Source: an uncultured Eubacterium sp. (GTDB lineage Bacteria > Bacillota > Clostridia > Lachnospirales > Lachnospiraceae). From it: a stretch of 64,000 nucleotides of DNA. The first letter of the stretch is position 1. Each line of letters opens with the position of its first letter. Shown piece by piece: positions 1 to 7,428 of this stretch. Under the pieces are notes generated by a model. That model saw nothing but the letters and a program-made list of their open reading frames with translations. It was not told where the DNA came from and did not search any database. The position numbers were made by a program, and so were the translations under genes. Location: NCBI GenBank assembly GCA_910583555.1, contig CAJTXO010000003.1, positions 133,058 to 197,057 of the forward strand, read 5' to 3'.

Positions 1-582
1 GAAGATGAATTTCAGTTGATTGCCGCACGGGCAAAAGAAAAAGGAGCGATCGTTGTTGTGGACGAGGCGTATCACTATTTTTACCCGAATACATTTTTGG
101 AATATGCGCTGCGGGAAGAGAATGTCATTGTTCTGCGTACTTTTTCCAAGCTTTTTTCGCTGGCGGCGTGCAGGATCGGAGTCATGGTCAGTAATCCCCG
201 CATCATCCAGTATATAAAAAATGCAAGGCTGACATTTGATGTGAATGCGGTTGCCCTTTTGTTTGCGGAACATATACTGGACCGGCCGGAACTGGTTGCC
301 GAACTGATCGATGCGGAGAAAGAAGGGCGGGCTTATATCCGGGATGAGCTGGAGAAAAATGGGTATGAGTGCAGACCCTGCGAGGGAAATTACATTTTGG
401 TTAAACCGAATCTTCCAGCAAGGAAAGCGGCGAGAATCCTTAAGGAGCAAAAAAAGATTCTAGTACATACTTTTAGTAATGAATTGCTGAAAGAGTACCT
501 GAGAATATCAACGGGGTCCGTAAAAGCCATGCGGATTTTTCTGGAGGCGTTTTTGGAAATCGACAGATCAGATGACAGATAA
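1..582 (+). CDS. HisC-like class I/II aminotransferase, 5' end missing
   Basis: C-terminal part of a PLP-dependent fold-type I aminotransferase; the reading frame is open from base 1, so the gene begins before the window. It shows the DEAYHYF segment (PLP-pyridine Asp and Tyr of the histidinol-phosphate aminotransferase group) and the Schiff-base lysine in RTFSKLFSLAACRIG, followed by the small C-terminal domain ending in LRISTG. The next gene starts 25 bp downstream on the same strand. With a cytidylyltransferase next door and phosphonopyruvate decarboxylase nearby, a job in making an aminophosphonate (for example 2-aminoethylphosphonate) for a surface glycan is plausible. That is inference from context; a role in histidine biosynthesis cannot be excluded from the fragment, though no his genes are nearby. 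Confidence 0.8.
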   Translation, partial: EDEFQLIAARAKEKGAIVVVDEAYHYFYPNTFLEYALREENVIVLRTFSKLFSLAACRIGVMVSNPRIIQYIKNARLTFDVNAVALLFAEHILDRPELVAELIDAEKEGRAYIRDELEKNGYECRPCEGNYILVKPNLPARKAARILKEQKKILVHTFSNELLKEYLRISTGSVKAMRIFLEAFLEIDRSDDR

Positions 583-607
583 AAGTGCGGACGGCAGGTG
601 GTAAATA

Positions 608-1951
608 GTGATAAAAGTAATTACATATGGGACATTTGATCTGCTTCATCACGGGCATATCCGTTTGTTGCAGCGGGCTAAGGCGTTGGGAGACTATATG
701 ATCGTGGGAGTGACGACGGATGATTTTGATAAAAGCCGTGGGAAAATAAACGTGCAGCAGTCGTTTATGGAGAGAATAGAAGCGTTGAAGGCTCTCGGCA
801 TAGCAGACGAGGTAATTGCCGAAGAATATGAAGGGCAGAAAATTGACGACATCAAGCGGTATGGCATTGATGTTTTTACAGTTGGATCCGACTGGGAAGG
901 CCAGTTTGATTATTTAAAAGGATATTGTGATGTGAGCTACCTGAAAAGGACAGAAGGGATATCGAGCAGCGAGATCCGCGGGAAACGGGAGATTCGCCTG
1001 GGACTGGCCGGAGATCTGTCCTTATTGTGTAAATATAAAAAAGAAGCAGAAGTGGTAAATGGCATTAGGGTGACAGGTGTTTTTACAAATAATGAAAAAA
1101 TCGTACGGGATGCACAGGACGAGGGCATATCCGTATGCACTTCGTACGATGAATTGCTGGGAATGTGCGATGCGGTATATATTGCCACACATCCGTCCTT
1201 GCATTATGAATATATAAAGAGGGCCCTGCTTTGCGGGAAGCATGTTTTATGCGAATCTCCGATTGCCATAAAGTATGCGGAGTGCCGGGAATTGTTCCAA
1301 TTGTCGCAGGGGAAATGTCTGGTTTTGATGGATGCGATAAAAACCGCTTATTCGACTGCATATAACAGGCTTTTGCTTTTGGTTAAGAGCGGCAGGATCG
1401 GGAAAGTACTGTCGATCGATTTCACCTGCACCAGTTTGGGAAACATATATGAGTGGGATCGCGAAATGATAAGAAAATCATGGAAGAGTATCTGTGCCTG
1501 GGGGCCTGCAGCGCTGCTCCCTATTTTTCAAATAGCGGGTACGGAATATAAAAAAAAGATCATTACCAGTTACATGCTGAGTGAGGAGGAAAAATTCGAT
1601 GCATATACAAGGGTGGATTTTATTTTTCCGAATCTCACGGCGTCAGCCCGCGTAGGGAAAGGGGTAAAATCCGAGGGAGAACTTGTTATATCCGGAACAA
1701 AAGGGTATATATATGTGCCGGCGCCCTGGTGGAAGACAGATTATTTTGAAGTCAGGTATGAGGAGTTAGAAAATAACAAGCGGTATTTTTACCAGTTGGA
1801 CGGGGAGGGGATCCGGTATGAGATTCTTGCATTTGTAAGGGCGATAGAATCAGGGAAGAGTATGAATTATTTAAATGAAGATGTGTCAGGGGCGATTGTA
1901 AGAATTATGGAAGACTTTGAAACAGGGGTAGATGTGCAAAGGATTCGGTAG
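608..1951 (+). CDS. cytidylyltransferase fused to Gfo/Idh/MocA-like domain
   Basis: GTG start behind an AGGTGG site; 447 aa. Residues about 1-130 are a glycerol-3-phosphate/choline-phosphate-type cytidylyltransferase: YGTFDLLHHGH (HxGH CTP-binding motif) near the N-terminus and EGISSSEIR (the ISSS-x-IR motif) near 120. These enzymes make CDP-activated alcohols or phosphonates. Residues about 140-445 resemble a Gfo/Idh/MocA dehydrogenase: the pattern 'AVYIATHPSLHYEY' followed by HVLCESP matches the family's 'D-x-V-x-I-x-TP-x-x-x-H' and HVLCEKP blocks. However, the glycine-rich NAD motif is degenerate (LGLAGDLSLL), and the usual Lys of EKP is Ser. The second domain may therefore bind a sugar or nucleotide without doing normal redox chemistry. 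It lies directly after the aminotransferase and likely shares its transcript. The CDP-activated aminophosphonate product is inferred. Confidence 0.8.
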   Translation: MIKVITYGTFDLLHHGHIRLLQRAKALGDYMIVGVTTDDFDKSRGKINVQQSFMERIEALKALGIADEVIAEEYEGQKIDDIKRYGIDVFTVGSDWEGQFDYLKGYCDVSYLKRTEGISSSEIRGKREIRLGLAGDLSLLCKYKKEAEVVNGIRVTGVFTNNEKIVRDAQDEGISVCTSYDELLGMCDAVYIATHPSLHYEYIKRALLCGKHVLCESPIAIKYAECRELFQLSQGKCLVLMDAIKTAYSTAYNRLLLLVKSGRIGKVLSIDFTCTSLGNIYEWDREMIRKSWKSICAWGPAALLPIFQIAGTEYKKKIITSYMLSEEEKFDAYTRVDFIFPNLTASARVGKGVKSEGELVISGTKGYIYVPAPWWKTDYFEVRYEELENNKRYFYQLDGEGIRYEILAFVRAIESGKSMNYLNEDVSGAIVRIMEDFETGVDVQRIR

Positions 1952-2502
1952 GATCGCTGCTTTTCCGAATTTTCTATTTCAACTTTATCCGGAATCCAGT
2001 ATGCTTATCGTGTTACTTCGGTTTGGGACTTTTGTATGAACAGAAAATGAAATAGTACATTTGACACTATTCGAGAATATCATTTATTTTACAATGCCCT
2101 GCTTTTGTTGTTTTCGTATATTTTCCGTTCATTCTTTGCAACAAAAGAGGCTATTTGTAACACCAAATCTTTAATCAATGTATATGTCTCCATGAGGTTT
2201 TTTCCGTTTTTGGTATCTAAAAGTGGTATATCTATTACGCAAATATCAATACTGATTTATGTGTTTTGGTTGCAGTTAGTATAGTGATGATAGAGTTCGA
2301 AAGTAATGGGCGGAAAAAATTTTTCTTGCATTAGGTTGGAAAGTTGGGTATAATACAGATATACTGTGGAGAATGATTTTGTGAAAATTTCTAAAAAACC
2401 TAAAATCGGCCTGAAAAAAGAGAAAAAATCAACCTGATTCAAAAACATATGCAAATTCGGGGTCGGAACGTACCGGAAAAACGTTGGTTTTGAAGGGGGA
2501 CC
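1952..2502 (+). other. 551-bp AT-rich intergenic region, CRISPR leader side
   Basis: No protein-coding gene seen. The right part is the AT-rich CRISPR leader with its promoter. The middle holds a perfect 9-bp hairpin (CTTTTGTTG at 2102-2110 with CAACAAAAG at 2139-2147). Just before it is CAATGCCCT at 2092-2100, which is complementary to AGGGCATTG of the CRISPR repeat. A consensus TTGACA lies at 2061-2066 with only a weak -10 (TATTTT, 2085-2090). It could hold a remnant tracrRNA-like element, but the support is thin. Confidence 0.4.
2326..2354 (+). promoter_or_regulatory. sigma-A promoter of the CRISPR leader
   Basis: TTGCAT (2326-2331), 17 bp, TATAAT (2349-2354), pointing into the array; the start site would be near 2361, about 140 nt before the first repeat. 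This sets the direction of crRNA transcription as the + strand. Confidence 0.7.
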
Positions 2503-3128
2503 GTAGAAATGGGTGAAGCCCGATGTAGGGCATTGACACATGGTCTTCAGGTGCATATTCAGGCTCAGTTAAATCTTGTAGAAATGGGTGAAGCCCGATG
2601 TAGGGCATTGACACCCTTCTTTCTTGACTACTTCCTCATTTCCTGGTACTTTGTAGAAATGAGTAAAGTCCGATGTAGGGCATTGACACCCCCCTGTTTC
2701 AATTGTTGCAGTTTGTGACTCTTCGTAGAAATGAGTAAAGCCCGATGTAGGGCATTGACACATAAGCTGTTGCCGCTCGTCTAATTCTTTAGCCAGCGTA
2801 GAAATGAGTAAAGCCCGATGTAGGGCATTGACACACGGCTGCTGTCCATGCACGGTCCACTCTAAACTCGTAGAAATGAGTAAAGCCCGATGTAGGGCAT
2901 TGACACCCATCGGTGTTTGTGTTACTATTTGTAACTTCGCTGGGTAGAAATGAGTAAAGCCCGATGTAGGGCATTGACACCGGTTTTTCCAACTTGTTTT
3001 ACCTTGAAATTCCGTATGTAGAAATGAGTAAAGCCCGATGTAGGGCATTGACACAAGTTTTGGGCGGTGCCCTACATCTGCTGCTTATGACGTAGAAATG
3101 GGTAAAGCCTGACATAGGGCATTGGTAC
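2503..3128 (+). CRISPR. CRISPR array, 9 repeats of 37 bp, 8 spacers, no cas genes in view
   Basis: Repeat starts: 2503, 2578, 2653, 2725, 2798, 2870, 2944, 3018 and 3092. Spacers are 38, 38, 35, 36, 35, 37, 37 and 37 bp. The commonest repeat (units 4-8) begins GTAGAAATGAGTAAAG, has a central GCCC-GATGTA-GGGC hairpin and ends ATTGACAC. Units 1 and 2 read GGGTGAAG in place of GAGTAAAG; unit 3 has one change (AAAGTCC). Unit 9 is clearly degenerate (GGGTAAAG, CCTGACATAGGGC, ATTGGTAC). A decayed last unit at the right, plus an AT-rich leader with a consensus promoter at the left, gives + strand orientation. The repeat does not end in the GAAAC/AAAAC common in type I, II and VI systems. The GACAC end recalls some type V repeats, but I cannot assign a subtype. 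No cas gene lies within the window on either side. Confidence 0.93.
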
Positions 3129-3156
3129 AATGTTTCAGTACAATTTCCACTAAAAC

Positions 3157-3690
3157 ATGCCCATTGTTGAATTGAATCAATATGCCAGAGAGCATTTGCC
3201 AAATGCGGTGATGCATATGTTTACGAATGGAACATTGTTTACGCTTGAAAAATTGATTGCGCTGGCAGATGTTTTGGATGAGCTGATCGTTAATAATTAT
3301 CATCAGGAATTAAAACTTATAAAACCATGTTTAGAAATACAGGAGTATTGTAAGACACATCCGGAACTAACAAAAAAAGTTACGATCGTCCTGAGAAAAC
3401 CGAAAGAAATCCTTACTTCAAGAGGAGGGACGGCACCGAATCGGAATGAACTGATCGAGTATGGGAAGAACTGATACGTGCTGCCATTTCGGCAGATGAT
3501 CATAAGGCCGGATGGAAAAGTTTCACTGTGCTGTAACGATGCGGTAGGAAATTATACGTTGGGTGACCAGAATAAGGAAAGAATGATAGATGTCTGGTAT
3601 GGGCCGCGTTTTCAGGAAGTGCGAAAAAGCCTCTATGAAGGGCGGGAGCGATGGGGAAAATGTAAATATTGTGATACATTTTATTTGTGA
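3157..3690 (+). pseudogene. radical SAM/SPASM protein, 5'-truncated and broken
   Basis: Two pieces of one protein. The first (3157-3474) matches the middle of a radical SAM domain (HMFTNGTLFTLEKL, the 'TNG' strand). The second (about 3478-3690) is a SPASM-type end: LPFRQMIIRPDGKVSLCCND followed by GKCKYCD, with the auxiliary iron-sulfur cysteines. A stop at 3472-3474 and a probable frameshift separate them. The N-terminal third with the CxxxCxxC cluster motif is missing, so the protein cannot be a working radical SAM enzyme. The truncated 5' end lies about 30 bp after the last CRISPR repeat. SPASM proteins are frequent in surface-glycan loci, which fits the neighbourhood. Confidence 0.75.
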
Positions 3691-3694
3691 CAGG

Positions 3695-4816
3695 TTAAAG
3701 TTCCTGTAAAAAACGCATAAAATTGTGCTTATTTTCCAGTGCTGTTGTAGTGGGCCGGCCCAATGTTTCCCTGGAACCGATATTACATTTTGCTTCAATA
3801 AAGGAGAGTTCACTGCTGTTTTTTGCTCTTTTTAGTTCAACGTCTAATTCGTCATACGTGTGGACTTTAACAGTGTAAGGGTAACCACATGCAGCAGCAA
3901 GGGCAGGCAGGTCGATTCCCTCCGCAACGGTGGGCATACCGCCGACCGTTTCATGGGAACTATTATTGATCACTACATGGATCAGGTTGGAGGGCCTGTA
4001 CTGGCCTAAAACAGCAAGGGAACCCATGTGCATCAATAAGGCGCCGTCACCATCGATGCACCATATTTTGGAATCCGTTTTTTGAAGCGCTGTTCCGAGC
4101 GCGATAGAGGAACAATGTCCCATAGAACCAACGGTAAGGAAATCATACTTGTGAGAGTGTCCGAGTCCTTCTCTGATCTCAAATAGTTCACGGCTGGCTT
4201 TTCCGGTCGTGGAAAAAATGGGATCATGTTCGCTGACGGAAACGATGTGGCGGATGATTTCTTCCCGGGACATGGTATTATCATTTTTATATTCTCTGGT
4301 ACTGGCGTAATGCAGCCCTCCCTTTTTTACGACGAAGGCAACATTTTTTCCTTTCTTTAGAAGTTCATCAAATGTATTCATGGCTTCTTTTAATTGATCC
4401 TCAGTCGTTTCCTTTCCAATGAGGAAGGAAGCGATGTCCATGTCTTCTAAAAGTTTGATCGTTATTTTTCCCTGATATTTGTGCTGCGGTTCGTCCGGAA
4501 CACCAGGTTCACCTCTCCAGCCGATGATAAAAATGACTGGTATGGCGTAAACCTCATCATTTAAAAGGGATGCAGCCGGATTGATGATATTTCCCTCTCC
4601 CGAGTTTTGCATATATACGACGGGGATTTTTCCTGTTGCCAAATGATAACCCGCAGCTAAAGCCGCGCAATTGCCTTCGTTGGCAGCGATGATATGATGC
4701 TCCCTGTCTATACCATAGCGATCCATCAGATAATTGCATAAAGGTTTTAATTGTGAATCGGGAACGCCGGTATAAAAGTCTGCGCCGATTATGTCTGTGA
4801 AAGATTCTATGTTCAT
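3695..4816 (-). CDS. aepY: phosphonopyruvate decarboxylase
   Basis: 373 aa, thiamine-diphosphate enzyme of the Ppd/sulfopyruvate decarboxylase group, which converts phosphonopyruvate to phosphonoacetaldehyde and CO2. N-terminal half: FYTGVPDSQLKPLCNY and ANEGNCAALAAGYHLATG (the catalytic Glu region), then GWRGEPGVPDEPQHKYQG, a block characteristic of this family. C-terminal half: the ThDP/Mg2+ motif from IDGDGALLMHMGSLAVLG to INNSSHETVGGMPT. Length is normal. The decarboxylase pulls the unfavourable PEP mutase reaction forward, so a PEP mutase gene (aepX) is expected nearby; none is in the window, and it may lie to the left. It is transcribed toward the radical SAM pseudogene from its own promoter. 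Confidence in the family is high; the natural end product is unknown. Confidence 0.9.
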   Translation of the reverse strand: MNIESFTDIIGADFYTGVPDSQLKPLCNYLMDRYGIDREHHIIAANEGNCAALAAGYHLATGKIPVVYMQNSGEGNIINPAASLLNDEVYAIPVIFIIGWRGEPGVPDEPQHKYQGKITIKLLEDMDIASFLIGKETTEDQLKEAMNTFDELLKKGKNVAFVVKKGGLHYASTREYKNDNTMSREEIIRHIVSVSEHDPIFSTTGKASRELFEIREGLGHSHKYDFLTVGSMGHCSSIALGTALQKTDSKIWCIDGDGALLMHMGSLAVLGQYRPSNLIHVVINNSSHETVGGMPTVAEGIDLPALAAACGYPYTVKVHTYDELDVELKRAKNSSELSFIEAKCNIGSRETLGRPTTTALENKHNFMRFLQEL

Positions 4817-4931
4817 AAAAGCTGTCTCCGTTTCCGTTATATTCTGGTTTTTGGAAGAGGTTGATCTTTTTTATTTCAATGAAAATACACAATTTTTCAT
4901 ATGGTAAAAATATGATCTGTTTTATAAAATT

Positions 4932-4960
4932 ATCATATCGGATTTTGGTTCATGTGTCAA
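4932..4960 (-). promoter_or_regulatory. sigma-A promoter for aepY
   Basis: Read on the - strand: TTGACA (4960-4955), 17 bp, TATGAT (4937-4932). It lies about 115 bp upstream of the aepY start codon and is a near-consensus match. Confidence 0.65.
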
Positions 4961-5057
4961 AAAAATGTAAGTTATTACGAGAAAATCTTAAAACAGTTGG
5001 TTAGGCGACAGGGAATTCACTTATAAAATTGTAAAGTGGAGCAAAAAAAGTTGATTT

Positions 5058-5088
5058 TTGACTGAAAGTTGACTTTTTATTGTATAAT
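5058..5088 (+). promoter_or_regulatory. probable promoter for the response regulator
   Basis: TATAAT at 5083-5088 preceded by TTGACT at 5058-5063 (19-bp spacing). A second TTGACT at 5069-5074 is too close to be the -35 but makes a direct repeat that could be a regulator site. The leader then has a GCGGG/CCCGC hairpin just before the ribosome binding site. Confidence 0.45.
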
Positions 5089-5183
5089 AGTTATCAAATA
5101 GTAGTACGTGTGAGGATGCTGAGACAGAGGGTGTTATCGAACCAACTGCGGGGGGATCCCGCATCTTGACAGGAGGGGATAAA

Positions 5184-5873
5184 ATGTCGGTAAAAGCAAA
5201 GCTTTTAGTTATAGATGACGAGCGGACGATCTGCAATCTTATCAAAATACACTTTGAAACAGAAGGATATATCGTATATACCGCTTCTGATGCAGAGCAG
5301 GGAAAAAAGATGCTGTCAGAAGAGCCGGATTTGATCCTGCTGGATATCAATATGCCGGATGAAAATGGAATTGATTTTTGCAGGGGAGTCCGGCAGTATG
5401 TGGACTGCCCGGTTCTCTTTCTGACTTCCAGAGTAGCGGAAGAGGATAAAATACTGGGACTGCAGGCCGGAGGGGATGATTATATCACGAAACCGTTCAG
5501 CATGGCGGAATTAACGGCGCGTGTGGAGGCGCACCTGCGACGGGAAAAACGGACAAGCCGAAGAAATGTTAAAATGTTTGGCGATCTGGTGATTGATTAC
5601 AATGAGAGAGAGGTATATTTTCGGGACTGCCGTATTTCATTCTCAAAAAAAGAATTTGACGTGATTCAGTTTCTGTCTCTGAATGAGGGACAGGTTTTTA
5701 CGAAGGAGAATTTGTATGAGCGTATCTGGGGATATCTCGCCGAGGGAAACAGCGATGTCCTGAAAGAGCATATCCGCAGGATCCGGGGAAAATTTCAGGA
5801 GGCGGCAGGCTGTAAATATATTGAAACGGTATGGGGGGTCGGTTATAAATGGGTAAGAGAAATAACACAGTAA
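5184..5873 (+). CDS. OmpR/PhoB-family response regulator
   Basis: ATG chosen at 5184 because AGGAGGGG lies 5 bp upstream; 229 aa. Receiver domain (about 1-115): acidic pocket LLVIDDE, phosphoacceptor Asp in LILLDINMPDENG, and the conserved Thr and Lys in LTSR and YITKPF. Winged-helix DNA-binding domain (about 130-229): FSKKEFDVIQFL, VFTKENLYERIWGY, and the final VWGVGYKW typical of OmpR-type effectors. It overlaps the kinase gene by 25 bp, the usual arrangement for a translationally coupled pair. Since the cognate kinase is truncated, this regulator may be uncoupled from its signal. The genes that follow suggest it once controlled an ABC exporter. Confidence 0.93.
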   Translation: MSVKAKLLVIDDERTICNLIKIHFETEGYIVYTASDAEQGKKMLSEEPDLILLDINMPDENGIDFCRGVRQYVDCPVLFLTSRVAEEDKILGLQAGGDDYITKPFSMAELTARVEAHLRREKRTSRRNVKMFGDLVIDYNEREVYFRDCRISFSKKEFDVIQFLSLNEGQVFTKENLYERIWGYLAEGNSDVLKEHIRRIRGKFQEAAGCKYIETVWGVGYKWVREITQ

Positions 5874-6901
5874 AAAAAGCTTTTTATTATTATATTTTTA
5901 TCATGTTTGCTGTGGTCCTGCTTCTATCGGGGGTCGCCGTAAAAGTCTGCACCGTGATGCGTGATAAAATTATCGCGTCCCACGCATATGTTTATGAACC
6001 GCGGACTGGTATGGCGGGAGAGGACGAACGCTTGTATACATACGGGGGAACTTATGTTATTCCCCCGGAAGATACGTCAGAACAGAAGGAAACAGAGAGT
6101 TTCAGGGAGAACGATTCACAGGAGTTTACCAAACGGGACAGGCTGCTTTGTCATTTGCTTGAAATGCTGACTGTGTTTCTTCCCTTTCTGTTTTCGTGTA
6201 CCGGGATCTGGGTGGCAGGTTCCATCTTGTATTCCAGAAAACTAAAAGAGCCGTTCCGTTTACTACATGACGGTATTTCACACATAGAAAATGGGGATCT
6301 GGATTTTTCACTGGAATACCGGCAGAACGATGAACTGGGGGATTTGTGCAGGGCATTTGAGACGATGCGTCAGAAGGTTCTGGAAAACAATATAGAAATG
6401 TGGAGCATGGCAGAGGAGAGGAAGAAGCTGAATGACAGTGTGGCGCATGACCTGCGTACGCCGGTTACGGTTATCAAAGGATACAGTGAATTTTTAATGA
6501 GCCATCCGGGATCGGACTGTGTTTCGCCGAAAAAACAGCGGGAAATACTTTCATATATCCAGAATGCGGCGGAGCGGCTGGAGACGTATGCGGAATCGGT
6601 GCACCATATTCATATGCTGGAACAGCTTGACCTGGAATACAGTGAGACAGATTTGCCCAGACTCGCTGCTGAAATCACATCTGCCCTGAAGGTGATCGCG
6701 GAGAATGGGGGCAGGAGTATTTCCGTATCGTCTCATCTGCCGGAAGAAAAAGTCTCCGTTTCTGCAGCGGTTGTTTTCCGCATTCTGGAAAATGTTGTGC
6801 AGAACGCTGTCTATTACAGCAAGGAGAAGGTATCAGTGGAACTGGCGAAAAGGGACGAATATCTAGAAATCCCCAGGATTTTTCCTTTTATCCCGGTATG
6901 A
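5849..6901 (+). pseudogene. sensor histidine kinase truncated in its ATPase domain
   Basis: The frame encodes a membrane kinase: TM helix at about 12-33, an extracytoplasmic segment of about 70 aa, TM helix at about 103-127, HAMP at about 130-180, and a HisKA box with the phosphoacceptor His near residue 200 (SVAHDLRTPVTVIKGYSEF). The ATPase domain starts normally (N-box NVVQNAVYYS) but stops being kinase-like after VELAKRDEY, near base 6861. Beyond that the DNA is ABC-ATPase sequence read in the wrong frame, up to the stop at 6901. The G1/G2 ATP-lid motifs are gone, so autophosphorylation is not expected. It may still be made as a membrane protein with a phosphotransfer domain. Confidence 0.85.
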
Positions 6902-7428
6902 CGGTATACGACAGCATGAAATACATGGCGGCGCTGTCCGAGGTTTCTGTTTTATCTCAGGATAAAGATATTTCGTTGCTGCTGCAAAAGGTTAATTTGT
7001 GAGACAGCAGAAAAAAGAAAATCCGGACATTGTCCGGGGGAATGGTAAGGCGTCTTGGAATCGCACAGGCGCTGCTGGGTAACCCGAAAGTTTTAGTGGC
7101 TGATGAACCAACGAGCGGTCTGGATCCAGAGGAACGGCTGAGAGTTTATAATCTTCTGGGAGAGTATGCTGAGGAAAATATCGTTATACTGTCGACCCAT
7201 ATCGCGGGCGATATTGAAGCAACTTGTACCAGTGTGGGCGTTTTGGAAGCCGGCAGGATGATTTTTCACGGTTCCGTGGGGGAGTTAGCGGATTTAGCGA
7301 AGGGAAAAGCGGAAAGCAGGCCTGCTTCTAGTGCTCCAACCGTTGAGGACGGCTATATGGCGCTTTTGAACATTGTGGATGACAGAGAGGAGGGATCCGA
7401 TGAGACGGTTATTTATACTGGAGTGTAA
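6865..7428 (+). pseudogene. ABC transporter ATPase, N-terminus deleted
   Basis: A frame beginning mid-protein at the Q-loop (PQDFSFYPGMTVYDSMKY) and running through the signature LSGGMVRRLGIAQALLGNP, Walker B VLVADEPTSGLDPEE and the H-loop STHIAGD. Walker A and roughly the first 70-80 residues are missing, removed by the same deletion that truncated the kinase. A TGA stop near 7000 further splits the frame just before the signature. ATP binding cannot occur without Walker A. It overlaps the permease start at 7400. The sequence best resembles ATPases paired with ABC-2 permeases of the antimicrobial-peptide or lantibiotic-immunity type; this is family-level recall. Confidence 0.85.

Noticed and set aside
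2509..3054. Open frames on both strands with a repeated peptide (CQCPTSGFTHFY-like)
   Set aside because: They are translations of the CRISPR repeats, with spacers in between; no start signals.
7030..7428. ABC ATPase fragment as a working short protein
   Set aside because: It lacks Walker A and the Q-loop and starts inside the signature region; treated as part of a pseudogene.
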